NCBI GenBank assembly: GCA_035716845.1
Contig: DASTJE010000148.1
Location: 1-64,000 of the forward strand
Direction: 5' to 3'
From: CADEEN01 sp035716845
GTDB taxonomy: Bacteria; Pseudomonadota; Gammaproteobacteria; Burkholderiales; Burkholderiaceae_C
Length of the DNA stretch: 64,000 nt
Part shown: positions 53,103 through 61,717 of the stretch, in pieces
Position numbering within the stretch: the first letter of the stretch is position 1
Layout of the letters: each line of letters begins with the position of its first letter
Program-made: the position numbers and the translations under genes
The notes under the pieces: generated by a model
Database searches by the model: none
Seen by the model: the letters and a program-made list of their open reading frames with translations, nothing else
Told to the model about the DNA's origin: nothing

Positions 53103-53908
53103 CCAGCCCGCTGCTCGCCAAGGCGGCCCGCAGCGGTCGCGAGATCGTCAACGTGACACCGGAGCGCGCGGGCTGGACACACGTGGGCTTTCGCGCGCTG
53201 AGGCTGTCGGCCGGCGACGTCGAAGCGCTGGAGACCGGCTCGCGGGAGCTGTGCCTCGTGGTGCTCGCCGGCCGGGTCGACGTGACAGTGGACGACACCC
53301 CCTATCCGCACCTCGGCAACCGCGACCGGGTGTTCGACGAACGTGCGCCGGCGGCGCTCTACGTGCCGTCGGGCCACCGCGTGACGATTGCGGCACATGC
53401 ACCGGCGGAGGTGGCGCTGTGCACCGCGCCGTGCGACGACCGGCCGCGCGCGGTGCGCGCGATCGACCCGGCAACGATGAAGCGCAGCGTGCGCGGCCAG
53501 GGCAGCAACACACGCCATATCTGCGACATCCTGCCGCACGACGACCCCACGGCCGCGCACCTGCTGGTCGTCGAGGTGCGCACGCCGGCCGGCCACTCGT
53601 CGAGCTACCCGCCGCACAAGCACGACAGCGAGACGCCGCCCGCCGAGACGCAGCTGGAGGAGACCTACTACCACCGGATCAACCCGCCTCAGGGCTTCGC
53701 CTTCCAGCGCGTCTACACCGACGACCGCAGCCTCGACGAGGCCATGGCGGTGGAGGACCACGACGTGGTGATGGTGCCGCGCGGGTACCACCCGGTGGTC
53801 GCGCCGCACGGCTACGATCTGTACTACCTCAACGTGATGGCCGGCCCGAACCGCCACTGGGTGTTCCGCAACGACCCGGCGCACGAGTGGATGCTGCAGC
53901 CACGCTGA
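53099..53908 (+). CDS. iolB: 5-deoxy-glucuronate isomerase
   Basis: IolB isomerises 5-deoxy-D-glucuronate to 5-dehydro-2-deoxy-D-gluconate, the substrate of the IolC kinase. The 269-residue protein is a bicupin. Metal-binding residues are visible in SSYPPHKHDSE and in the partner segment VPRGYHPVVAPHGYDLYYLNVMAG. ATG 53099 overlaps the iolE stop (ATGA). The start is internal to a longer open frame that overlaps iolE and is not coding. Confidence 0.93.
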   Translation: MTSPLLAKAARSGREIVNVTPERAGWTHVGFRALRLSAGDVEALETGSRELCLVVLAGRVDVTVDDTPYPHLGNRDRVFDERAPAALYVPSGHRVTIAAHAPAEVALCTAPCDDRPRAVRAIDPATMKRSVRGQGSNTRHICDILPHDDPTAAHLLVVEVRTPAGHSSSYPPHKHDSETPPAETQLEETYYHRINPPQGFAFQRVYTDDRSLDEAMAVEDHDVVMVPRGYHPVVAPHGYDLYYLNVMAGPNRHWVFRNDPAHEWMLQPR

Positions 53909-53946
53909 ATCGAGATTCCGCCAATTCCATTTCCAAGGAGACCGAC

Positions 53947-55467
53947 ATGGGCGCCCCCGAGGCCTTTACCACCACCGCCGACATTGGTCACTGGATCGCC
54001 GGCCGGCGTCTCGCCGGCGCCAGTGGCCGGCAGCAGGCCGTCTACAACCCGGCCACCGGCGCGGTCGCGCGCCAGGTGGCACTGGCCTCCACGGCAGAGG
54101 TCGATGCCGCCGTCGCCGCCGCGAAGGCGGCCTTCCCCGCCTGGGCCGACACGCCGCCGATCCGGCGCGCGCGCGTGATGCTGAAGTTCCTCGAACTCGT
54201 GAATCAGCACCGCGACACGCTGGCCGCGATGATCACCGCCGAGCACGGCAAGGTGTTCACGGACGCACAGGGCGAGGTGACGCGCGGCATCGACATCATC
54301 GAGTTCGCCTGCGGCATCCCGCAACTGCTCAAGGGCGACTTCACCGACCAGGTGTCCACCGGCATCGACAACTGGACGCTGCGCCAGCCGCTGGGCGTGG
54401 TCGCCGGCATCACGCCGTTCAACTTCCCGTGCATGGTGCCGTGCTGGATGTTCCCGGTGGCCATCGCCTGCGGCAATGCCTTCGTGCTCAAGCCCAGCGA
54501 GCGCGACCCTTCGCCTTCGGTCTTCATGGGCGAGCTGTTCAAGCAGGCCGGGCTGCCCGACGGCATCTTCAATGTGGTTCAGGGGGACAAGGTCGCCGTC
54601 GACGCGCTGCTCGGGCACCCGGACGTCAGGGCGCTGTCCTTCGTGGGCTCGACCCCGATCGCGCAATACATCTACGAGACCGGCGCACGCAACGGCAAGC
54701 GCGTTCAGGCCCTGGGCGGCGCCAAGAATCACATGGTGGTGATGCCCGATGCCGACATCGAACAGGCGGTGGACGCCCTCATCGGCAGCGCCTACGGCTC
54801 GGCGGGGGAGCGTTGCATGGCGATCTCCGTGGCGGTGCTCGTGGGCGACGTGGCGGACCAGATCGTGCCCCGGCTGGCCGAGCGCGCCCGCTCGCTCAAG
54901 GTCAAGAACGGCATGGAACTCGACGCCGAGATGGGCCCCATCGTCACCCAGCAGGCCAAGGAACGCATCGAGGGTTACATCGGGCTCGGGGTCGAAGAGG
55001 GCGCGACGCTCGTCGTCGACGGTCGCGGATTCAAGGTTCCCGGCCACGAGCGTGGCTTCTTCACCGGCGGCACGCTGTTCGACCACGTGACGCCCTCGAT
55101 GCGCATCTACAGGGAAGAGATCTTCGGGCCGGTGCTGGCCTGCGTGCGAGTGAAGGACTTCGCGGAGGCCATTCAACTCGTCAACGATCACGAGTACGGC
55201 AACGGCGTGGCCTGCTTCACCAGCGACGGCAACGTGGCGCGCGAGTTCGCGCGCCGCATCCAGGTGGGCATGGTGGGCATCAACGTACCGATCCCGGTGC
55301 CCATGGCGTGGCATGGTTTCGGAGGCTGGAAGAAGAGCCTGTTCGGCGACATGCATGCCTATGGCGAGGAAGGCGTGCGCTTCTACACCAAGCAGAAGAG
55401 CGTGATGCAGCGCTGGCCGGCCTCCATCGGCAAGGGCGCCGAGTTCGCGATGCCGGTTTCCAAGTAG
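53947..55467 (+). CDS. mmsA: CoA-acylating methylmalonate-semialdehyde dehydrogenase
   Basis: MmsA/IolA turns malonate semialdehyde into acetyl-CoA and CO2 (and methylmalonate semialdehyde into propionyl-CoA) with NAD+ and CoA. The 506-residue protein is of the aldehyde dehydrogenase family, with GITPFNFPCMVPCWMFP and the nucleophile Cys290 in GSAGERCMAIS. AAGGAGA lies seven bases before the ATG. It is the last gene of iolC-iolD-iolE-iolB-mmsA and closes the pathway into central metabolism. A strong terminator follows. Confidence 0.94.
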   Translation: MGAPEAFTTTADIGHWIAGRRLAGASGRQQAVYNPATGAVARQVALASTAEVDAAVAAAKAAFPAWADTPPIRRARVMLKFLELVNQHRDTLAAMITAEHGKVFTDAQGEVTRGIDIIEFACGIPQLLKGDFTDQVSTGIDNWTLRQPLGVVAGITPFNFPCMVPCWMFPVAIACGNAFVLKPSERDPSPSVFMGELFKQAGLPDGIFNVVQGDKVAVDALLGHPDVRALSFVGSTPIAQYIYETGARNGKRVQALGGAKNHMVVMPDADIEQAVDALIGSAYGSAGERCMAISVAVLVGDVADQIVPRLAERARSLKVKNGMELDAEMGPIVTQQAKERIEGYIGLGVEEGATLVVDGRGFKVPGHERGFFTGGTLFDHVTPSMRIYREEIFGPVLACVRVKDFAEAIQLVNDHEYGNGVACFTSDGNVAREFARRIQVGMVGINVPIPVPMAWHGFGGWKKSLFGDMHAYGEEGVRFYTKQKSVMQRWPASIGKGAEFAMPVSK

Positions 55468-55487
55468 GACCGCGCAGCCGCAAAGAA

Positions 55488-55510
55488 AAGGCCCCGCAGT
55501 GCGGGGCCTT
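55488..55510 (+). terminator. Intrinsic terminator of the inositol operon
   Basis: A perfect 10-bp stem (arms 55488-55497 and 55501-55510, loop AGT) is followed by CTTCTTCATT. It lies 20 bases past the mmsA stop. It separates the plus-strand operon from the convergent tRNA-Cys. Confidence 0.85.
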
Positions 55511-55532
55511 CTTCATTCGCGGTGCGAGTCGC

Positions 55533-55606
55533 TGGAGGCGCGGGCGGGAGTCGAACCCACCTAGGCGGATTTGCAATCCGCTGCATAACCGCTTTGCTAC
55601 CGCGCC
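55533..55606 (-). tRNA. tRNA-Cys (anticodon GCA)
   Basis: The 74-base gene folds into a normal cloverleaf with acceptor arms GGCGCGG/CCGCGCC, encoded CCA and anticodon stem GCGGA/TCCGC. The anticodon GCA is at 55572-55574. It is 49 bases downstream of tRNA-Gly and probably shares its transcript. Confidence 0.97.
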
Positions 55607-55615
55607 GTCTAAGGA

Positions 55616-55640
55616 CAAGGCCCGGATGAACCGGGCCTTG
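55616..55640 (-). other. Hairpin between tRNA-Gly and tRNA-Cys
   Basis: A perfect 10-bp inverted repeat (55616-55625 and 55631-55640, 5-base loop) lies in the 49-base spacer. On the minus strand only a few T residues follow (CCTTAG). It may be a processing element or a weak terminator. Confidence 0.45.
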
Positions 55641-55655
55641 AATCCTGTCGAGTCC

Positions 55656-55731
55656 TGGAGCGGGAAACGAGTCTCGAACTCGCGACCTCAACCTTGGCAA
55701 GGTTGCGCTCTACCAACTGAGCTATTCCCGC
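55656..55731 (-). tRNA. tRNA-Gly (anticodon GCC)
   Basis: The 76-base gene has acceptor arms GCGGGAA/TTCCCGC, encoded CCA and anticodon stem CAACC/GGTTG. The anticodon GCC is at 55696-55698. It lies 55 bases after the lon stop and has its own promoter in that gap. Confidence 0.97.
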
Positions 55732-55736
55732 GTTGC

Positions 55737-55775
55737 TCTTCGCCCGACTCACGCCGGGCGAAGACGCGCATTATA
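55737..55775 (-). promoter_or_regulatory. tRNA-Gly/Cys promoter and leader hairpin
   Basis: A perfect TATAAT -10 box is at 55770-55775 on the minus strand, 12 bases after the lon stop. A weak -35 (TTCCGC, 55792-55797) is 16 bases upstream. Between the expected start site and the tRNA lies a perfect 10-bp hairpin (arms 55737-55746 and 55755-55764). Confidence 0.6.
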
Positions 55776-55786
55776 GCCACACTTTT

Positions 55787-58213
55787 TCAATGCGGAAGCG
55801 CGTCCGCCGCGCCGGCCGGGTCGACGCCACCCGCCGCCGCCTTGCCCGCCTCGCCGGCAGGCTCCTCGTCGGGCAGCGGCTGCGGCACGGCCTCGAGCGC
55901 AAACTCCAACACGCGATCGATCCACTTCACCGGCACGATCTCGAGGTGGTTCTTGACGTTCTCGGGGATGTCCTGCAGGTCCTTGACGTTGTCCTCGGGG
56001 ATCAGCACGGTCTTGATGCCGCCGCGGTGCGCCGCCAGCAACTTCTCCTTCAGGCCGCCGATCTGCGTCACCTCGCCGCGCAAAGTGATCTCGCCGGTCA
56101 TCGCCACGTCCGCCTTGACCGGAATGCCGGTAAGCGCCGACACGAAGGCGGTCGTCATCGCGGCGCCAGCACTCGGTCCGTCCTTCGGCGTTGCGCCGTC
56201 GGGCACGTGGATGTGGATGTCGCGCTTCTCGAAGAGCTCGTCCTTGATGCCCAGGCGGCGCGCGCGGCTGCGCACGACCGAGCGTGCCGCCTCGACCGAT
56301 TCCTTCATCACGTCGCCCAGCTGGCCGGTGCGGATGATGTTGCCCTTGCCCGGCATCACCGCCGCCTCGATGGTCAGCAGGTCGCCACCCACCTCGGTCC
56401 AGGCGAGCCCGACGACCTGACCGACCTGGTTCTTCTTCTCAGCGCGCCCGAAGTCGAACTTGCGCACGCCCAGGAAATCGTTGAGGTTGCCCTCGTCGAC
56501 GACGACCTTGCCCTGGTAGGTCTTGAGCTGCAGGCCCTTGACCGTCTTGCGGCAGATCTTGCTGATCTCGCGCTCGAGCGAGCGCACGCCCGCCTCGCGC
56601 GTGTAGTAGCGGATGATGCCGCGGATCGCATCGTCGAGCACGTCGAGCTCGTCGTCCTTCACGCCGTTGTTCTTGCGCTGCTTGGGCAGGAGGTAGCGCT
56701 TGGCGATGTCGACCTTCTCGTCCTCGGTGTAGCCGGAAAGCCGGATCACCTCCATGCGGTCGAGCAGCGCAGGCGGGATGTTCAGCGAGTTCGACGTCGC
56801 CACGAACATCACGTCGGACAAATCGAAGTCGACCTCGATGTAGTGGTCGCTGAAGGTGTGGTTCTGCTCGGGATCGAGCACCTCCAGCAGCGCCGAGGAC
56901 GGGTCGCCGCGGAAGTCCATGCCGAGCTTGTCGATCTCGTCGAGCAGGAATAGCGGGTTGCGCACACCCACCTTGGACAGCGACTGCAGCACCTTGCCCG
57001 GCATCGAGCCGATGTAGGTGCGGCGATGGCCGCGAATCTCGGCTTCGTCGCGCACTCCGCCCAGGGCCATGCGTACGAACTTGCGGCCGGTCGCGCGCGC
57101 CACGCTCTGGCCGAGCGAAGTCTTGCCCACGCCGGGGGGGCCCACCAGGCACAGGATCGGGGCCTTGACCTTGTCGACGCGCTGCTGCACCGCGAGGTAT
57201 TCGAGGATGCGTTCCTTGACCTTTTCGAGCCCGGCGTGATCCTCGTTGAGCACGTCCTCGGCATGCGCCAGGTCGTGCTTGATCTTGGTCTTCTTGCTCC
57301 AGGGCAGATTGACCAGAGTGTCGATGTAGTTGCGCACGACGGTGGCCTCGGCCGACATCGGCGACATCAGCTTGAGCTTCTTGAGCTCGCCCTCGGCCTT
57401 CTTGCGCGCTTCCTTGGACATGCGCGCGGCCCTGATCTTCTTCTCGAGGTCCTCGAGGTCTGCGCCCTCCTCGCCGTCGCCGAGCTCCTTCTGGATGGCC
57501 TTGACCTGCTCGTTGAGGTAGTACTCGCGCTGGCTCTTCTCCATCTGGCGCTTGACGCGGCCACGGATGCGCTTCTCGACCTGCAGGATGTCGACCTCGT
57601 GCTCGAGCAGCTCGAGCAGCTTCTCCATGCGCTTGCCGACTTCGTCCAGGTCGAGCACCGACTGCTTGGCCTCGAGCTTGAGCGGCAGGTGCGCGGCAAT
57701 CGTGTCGGCCAGGCGGCCGGCATCGTCGATGCCGGCAATGCTCGTGAGGATCTCGGGAGGAATCTTCTTGTTCAGCTTGACGTACTGGTCGAACTGCTGC
57801 GTCACGGCGCGGCGCAGGGCCTCGATCTCGGGCGTGGCGTCGGTCAGCGGGGGAATCGGCCGCACCTCGGCCACGAAGTGCTCGCCGGTGTCGGTGATCG
57901 CGACCGTCGTCGCCCGCTGGGTGCCTTCGACGAGCACCTTGACCGTGCCGTCGGGCAGCTTGAGCATCTGCAGGATCGACGACACGCAGCCGACGTCGAA
58001 CATGTCGTCGGCCTTGGGCTCGTCCTTGCCGGCGGCCTTCTGCGCCACCAGGACGATCTGCCGTCCTGCCTCCATCGCCGCTTCGAGCGCCTTGATGGAC
58101 TTGGGTCGCCCGACGAACAGCGGGATGACCATGTGCGGAAACACCACCACGTCGCGCAGCGGCAACAGCGGCAGCGTGATCGGGTCCGCGGGGAGGATGG
58201 GATGACCAGACAT
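55787..58213 (-). CDS. lon: ATP-dependent protease Lon
   Basis: Lon degrades misfolded proteins and specific regulators. The 808-residue LonA protein has the N-terminal LON substrate-binding domain (PLLPLRDVVVFPHMVIPLFVGR) and a coiled-coil region. The AAA+ module carries Walker A GPPGVGKTSLG (about 355-365), and the C-terminal protease has the catalytic Ser near 679 in DGPSAGAA and Lys in LKEKLLAAHRGG. The ATG has AGAGGA eight bases upstream. A sigma-32-type promoter is in the gap after clpX, so lon should be heat-inducible. Confidence 0.97.
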   Translation of the reverse strand: MSGHPILPADPITLPLLPLRDVVVFPHMVIPLFVGRPKSIKALEAAMEAGRQIVLVAQKAAGKDEPKADDMFDVGCVSSILQMLKLPDGTVKVLVEGTQRATTVAITDTGEHFVAEVRPIPPLTDATPEIEALRRAVTQQFDQYVKLNKKIPPEILTSIAGIDDAGRLADTIAAHLPLKLEAKQSVLDLDEVGKRMEKLLELLEHEVDILQVEKRIRGRVKRQMEKSQREYYLNEQVKAIQKELGDGEEGADLEDLEKKIRAARMSKEARKKAEGELKKLKLMSPMSAEATVVRNYIDTLVNLPWSKKTKIKHDLAHAEDVLNEDHAGLEKVKERILEYLAVQQRVDKVKAPILCLVGPPGVGKTSLGQSVARATGRKFVRMALGGVRDEAEIRGHRRTYIGSMPGKVLQSLSKVGVRNPLFLLDEIDKLGMDFRGDPSSALLEVLDPEQNHTFSDHYIEVDFDLSDVMFVATSNSLNIPPALLDRMEVIRLSGYTEDEKVDIAKRYLLPKQRKNNGVKDDELDVLDDAIRGIIRYYTREAGVRSLEREISKICRKTVKGLQLKTYQGKVVVDEGNLNDFLGVRKFDFGRAEKKNQVGQVVGLAWTEVGGDLLTIEAAVMPGKGNIIRTGQLGDVMKESVEAARSVVRSRARRLGIKDELFEKRDIHIHVPDGATPKDGPSAGAAMTTAFVSALTGIPVKADVAMTGEITLRGEVTQIGGLKEKLLAAHRGGIKTVLIPEDNVKDLQDIPENVKNHLEIVPVKWIDRVLEFALEAVPQPLPDEEPAGEAGKAAAGGVDPAGAADALPH

Positions 58214-58239
58214 GAGGGAGTCCTCTCTTTCTCAGGCCC

Positions 58240-58267
58240 ACGTGGGGCCCGAGGCCGGAAAGTCAAG
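58240..58267 (-). promoter_or_regulatory. Putative sigma-32 heat-shock promoter of lon
   Basis: The minus strand has CTTGACT (58261-58267), a 13-base spacer and CCCCACGT (58240-58247). The RpoH consensus is CTTGAAA, 11-16 bases, CCCCATNT. The start site would be near 58233, giving a leader of about 20 bases. Confidence 0.65.
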
Positions 58268-58290
58268 CCGAGCCAGGCTCCGGCACGCGC

Positions 58291-59556
58291 TCAGGCGCTG
58301 GCCTTGGCCTGCTCGCGATACACCAGGAGGGGTTTCGCCCCTTCCTCGATGTTGTGTTCGTCGACCACCACCTTGGCGACTCCATCCATGTTCGGCAGGT
58401 CGAACATGGTGTCGATCAGCGCCAATTCGACGATCGAGCGCAGCCCGCGGGCGCCAGTCTTGCGGGCCAAGGCCTTGCGGGCGATGGCGCCCAGCGCCGA
58501 GGGCCGGATCTCGAGTTCGACGCCGTCCATCGCGAACAACTTCTGGTATTGCTTGACCAGGGCGTTGCGGGGTTCGGTGAGGATCTGGATCAGGGCGTCC
58601 TCGGTCAGCTCACCGAGCGTGGCGACCACCGGCAGCCGGCCGACCAATTCGGGGATCAGGCCGAACTTGATCAGGTCCTCCGGCTCGGCGTCGCGGAACA
58701 GGTCGGCCGCGCGTTTTTCGGTCTTGCTGTGGACCGACGCGCCGAAGCCGATGCCCGAGCGCTCGGTGCGGTTCTGGATCACCTTCTCAAGGCCGTCGAA
58801 CGCGCCGCCGCAGATGAACAGGATGTTGGTCGTGTCGATCTGCAGGAAATCCTGGTTCGGATGCTTGCGCCCGCCCTGCGGCGGTACGCTGGCCATCGTG
58901 CCCTCGACCAGCTTCAGCAGGGCCTGCTGGACCCCTTCGCCGGACACGTCGCGCGTGATGCTCGGGTTGTCGGCCTTGCGGCTGATCTTGTCGATCTCAT
59001 CGATGTAGACGATGCCGCGCTGCGCCCGCTCGACGTCGTAGTTGCAGTTCTGCAGCAGTTTCTGGATGATGTTCTCGACATCCTCGCCCACGTACCCTGC
59101 CTCGGTCAGCGTGGTCGCATCCGCGATCACGAAAGGCACGTTGAGCAGGCGCGCCAGCGTCTGCGCCAGCAGCGTCTTGCCCGAACCGGTGGGCCCGATC
59201 AGCAGGATGTTGCTCTTGGTGAGCTCGACATCGTCCTTGCCCCCGAGGTGCTTGAGGCGCTTGTAGTGGTTGTATACCGCCACCGACAGGGTGCGCTTGG
59301 CGGTGTCCTGCCCGATCACGTACTGGTCGAGGATGGACTTGATTTCGGCAGGGGTGGGCAGGTCCGACTTGGCGGTCTTGCCACCTGCGCTCTCGGCCGG
59401 CGCCTCGTCGCGGATGATGTCGTTGCACAGCTCGATGCACTCGTCGCAGATGAACACCGAGGGCCCGGCGATGAGCTTCTTCACCTCGTGCTGGGACTTG
59501 CCGCAGAACGAGCAGTAAAGAACCTTCTCGCCGGTACTACCTTTTTTGTCGGCCAT
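58291..59556 (-). CDS. clpX: ClpX ATPase of the ClpXP protease
   Basis: ClpX unfolds tagged proteins and feeds them to ClpP. The 421-residue protein has the N-terminal zinc-binding domain (Cys15, Cys18, Cys37, Cys40), Walker A GPTGSGKT near 121 and Walker B YIDEIDKI. The IGFGAS loop that docks on ClpP and the C-terminal small AAA+ domain are also present. ATG 59556 gives the standard MADKKGS start. A TATGAT box (59581-59586, minus strand) 25 bases upstream may give it its own promoter. Confidence 0.97.
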   Translation of the reverse strand: MADKKGSTGEKVLYCSFCGKSQHEVKKLIAGPSVFICDECIELCNDIIRDEAPAESAGGKTAKSDLPTPAEIKSILDQYVIGQDTAKRTLSVAVYNHYKRLKHLGGKDDVELTKSNILLIGPTGSGKTLLAQTLARLLNVPFVIADATTLTEAGYVGEDVENIIQKLLQNCNYDVERAQRGIVYIDEIDKISRKADNPSITRDVSGEGVQQALLKLVEGTMASVPPQGGRKHPNQDFLQIDTTNILFICGGAFDGLEKVIQNRTERSGIGFGASVHSKTEKRAADLFRDAEPEDLIKFGLIPELVGRLPVVATLGELTEDALIQILTEPRNALVKQYQKLFAMDGVELEIRPSALGAIARKALARKTGARGLRSIVELALIDTMFDLPNMDGVAKVVVDEHNIEEGAKPLLVYREQAKASA

Positions 59557-59580
59557 GAGCACGCCTTGGGAGGTCAATGG

Positions 59581-59586
59581 ATCATA
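59581..59586 (-). promoter_or_regulatory. Putative clpX -10 box
   Basis: The minus strand reads TATGAT, five of six matches to the sigma-70 consensus. The start site would be about 17 bases before the clpX ATG. The -35 is weak. A T6 run with a short AAAGG/CCTTT stem just upstream (59617-59632) may be a weak clpP terminator. Confidence 0.4.
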
Positions 59587-59659
59587 GAACATGCCCCGCA
59601 CCCCAGGAGGCGCGGAAAAAAGGCCCCTTTCGTGGCGCGGATCACGGCTTCACCGTGTC

Positions 59660-60268
59660 TCAAGGGCGCTTGTCGAGCACCTGGTCGACCAGGCCGTAGT
59701 CCTTGGCTTCGCCCGCCGACATCCAGAAGTCGCGCTCCATGTCCGCCGCAATTCGCTCGACCGGCTGGCCGGTGCGATCGGAGTAGATGCGGTTGAGCTG
59801 CTCGCGTGTCTTGATGATCTCGCGCGCCTGGATCTCGATGTCGGTTGCCTGGCCCTGGGCGCCGCCCGACGGCTGGTGGATCATCACGCGAGAGTTCGGC
59901 AGGGCCATGCGCTTGCCCTTGGCGCCCGCCATCAGAAGGAAGCTGCCCATGCTGGCGGCCATGCCCATGCACAGCGTGGACACGTCCGGTTTGATGAAGT
60001 TCATCGTGTCGAAGATCGACAGGCCCGCACTGACGCTGCCACCGGGCGAGTTGATGTACAGGAAGATGTCCTTGTCCGGGTTCTCGCTCTCGAGGAAGAG
60101 CATCTGCGCCACGACCAGATTGGCCGTCTGATCGGTCACCGGTCCGACCAGGAAGATCACCCGCTCGCGCAGCAGGCGCGAGTAGATGTCGTAGGCGCGC
60201 TCGCCGCGGCCCGACTGCTCGATGACGATGGGCACCATGCCCAGACCTTGGATGTCCTGCACGCTCAT
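59660..60268 (-). CDS. clpP: ClpP protease proteolytic subunit
   Basis: ClpP is the tetradecameric serine protease chamber of ClpXP. The 202-residue protein has the catalytic Ser106 in GMAASMGSF, His131 in VMIHQPSGG and an Asp near 180 in AGEAKDYGLVD. ATG 60268 gives the usual short propeptide-like start. The gene lies between tig and clpX, the conserved order. It has its own TATAGT promoter box behind a tig terminator. Confidence 0.97.
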   Translation of the reverse strand: MSVQDIQGLGMVPIVIEQSGRGERAYDIYSRLLRERVIFLVGPVTDQTANLVVAQMLFLESENPDKDIFLYINSPGGSVSAGLSIFDTMNFIKPDVSTLCMGMAASMGSFLLMAGAKGKRMALPNSRVMIHQPSGGAQGQATDIEIQAREIIKTREQLNRIYSDRTGQPVERIAADMERDFWMSAGEAKDYGLVDQVLDKRP

Positions 60269-60304
60269 GGCTTGTCTTCCGGGTTCTGAAACACTGTCGC
60301 AGCG

Positions 60305-60310
60305 ACTATA
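60305..60310 (-). promoter_or_regulatory. Putative clpP -10 box
   Basis: The minus strand reads TATAGT, with TTTGTC (60327-60332) 16 bases upstream as a possible -35. The start site would be near 60298, about 30 bases before clpP. It lies just after the tig terminator. Confidence 0.5.
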
Positions 60311-60331
60311 ACGGCACGTCCCGAAAGACAA

Positions 60332-60360
60332 AGGCGCCGCGGCTCTTCGCCGCGGCGCCT
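60332..60360 (-). terminator. Intrinsic terminator after tig
   Basis: A perfect 12-bp GC-rich stem (arms 60349-60360 and 60332-60343, 5-base loop) is followed by TTTGTC on the minus strand. It lies 21 bases after the tig stop and separates tig from clpP. Confidence 0.75.
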
Positions 60361-60381
60361 CGGATACGGAAGGAAGGCCGC

Positions 60382-61689
60382 TCAGGCCGCCATCAGTTCG
60401 TCGAAGGGCAACGTCTTGTCGGCCACCTTCGCCAGCGACAGCACATGGGCGGTGACGTTGCTCTCGATCACGATGGCTTCCACCTCGGCCATGCGCTGGC
60501 GATCCGAGAGGTACCACCGCATCACCTCGGCCGGCTTTTCGTAGCTCTGGCTCATCTCCTCGATGTGCGCCTGCAGCTGCTCGGGCTTGGCCTGGAGGTT
60601 GTTGGCGCGCACCAGCTCGGCCACGACCAGCCCCAATCGCACACGCCGCTCGGCCTGCGGCTTGAAGAGCTCGGCGGGAATCGGCGCCTTCTCGGCATCC
60701 TTGACCCCACGCTGCTTGAGGTCGGCGCGCGCGGACTCGACCATGCGCTCGGTCTCGTTGTCCACCAGGGCCTGAGGCACGTCCAGCTCGGCGGCCTTCA
60801 GCAGCGCATCCATCACCGCCGCCTTGTTGCGCGCCAGCACTCGGAACTTCACCTCGCGCTCCAGGTTCTTCTTGACGTCGGCCCGCAAGGCCTCGACGGT
60901 GGGCTCCTTGAGGCCGAGCGACTTGACGAACGCCTCGTTGACCTCGGGCAGGTGCTGGGCCTCGATCTTCTTCATGGTCACCAGGAAATCGGCCTCCTTG
61001 CCCGCCACGTCCTGGCCGTGGTAGTCCGCCGGAAAGGCGACCGGAAAGGTCTTGCTCTCCCCCGCCTTCATGCCCCGCACGCCCTGGTCGAATTGCGGCA
61101 GCATCTGTCCCTCGCCGACGATGAACTGGAACGCCTCGGCCTTGCCGCCGGCAAACGGTTCGCCGTCGATCTTGCCCTCGAAGTCGATCGTCACGCGATC
61201 GCCCTCGGCGGCGCCCTCGGAGGCTGGGCGCTGCTGGAAGGTGCGGCGCTGCTTGCGCAGGATTTCCACCGTCTTGTCGATCGCGGCGTCCGTGACCTCG
61301 GTGGCAACGCGCTCCACGTCGACCTGCGAAAGATCGCCGATCTTCACGTCCGGGTACACCTCGAAGGTGGCGTCGAAGGCGATCTGCCCATCGGCTGCGT
61401 CATCCTTCTGGGTGATCTTGGGGGCACCGGCCACGCGCAGCTTGGCTTCGCTGGCCGCGGCGCTGAAGGCCTCGCCGACCTTGTCGTTCATCACTTCGTA
61501 CTGCACCGAGTAGCCGTAGCGCTGCGCGACCACGCTCATCGGCACCTTGCCGGGGCGGAAGCCGTCGGCACGGACCGTGCGCGCGAGCTTCTTCAGGCGG
61601 GATTCGACCTCGCCGTTGATGGCATCCACCGGCAGCGAAAGGGTGATGCGGCGTTGCAGCTTTTCCAGGGTTTCGACAGTGACCGTCAT
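60382..61689 (-). CDS. tig: Trigger factor
   Basis: Trigger factor is the ribosome-bound chaperone and peptidyl-prolyl isomerase that meets nascent chains at the tunnel exit. The 435-residue protein has the N-terminal ribosome-binding domain with the GFRPGKVPMSVV signature. The FKBP-type domain (about 155-245, GDRVTIDFEGKIDGEPFAGG) and the C-terminal helical arms follow. The gene begins 28 bases after tRNA-Leu(TAG) on the same strand, so it may be co-transcribed with the tRNA. Confidence 0.96.
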   Translation of the reverse strand: MTVTVETLEKLQRRITLSLPVDAINGEVESRLKKLARTVRADGFRPGKVPMSVVAQRYGYSVQYEVMNDKVGEAFSAAASEAKLRVAGAPKITQKDDAADGQIAFDATFEVYPDVKIGDLSQVDVERVATEVTDAAIDKTVEILRKQRRTFQQRPASEGAAEGDRVTIDFEGKIDGEPFAGGKAEAFQFIVGEGQMLPQFDQGVRGMKAGESKTFPVAFPADYHGQDVAGKEADFLVTMKKIEAQHLPEVNEAFVKSLGLKEPTVEALRADVKKNLEREVKFRVLARNKAAVMDALLKAAELDVPQALVDNETERMVESARADLKQRGVKDAEKAPIPAELFKPQAERRVRLGLVVAELVRANNLQAKPEQLQAHIEEMSQSYEKPAEVMRWYLSDRQRMAEVEAIVIESNVTAHVLSLAKVADKTLPFDELMAA

Positions 61690-61717
61690 GGCAGGACTCT
61701 CGGTGAAAACGAATGCG

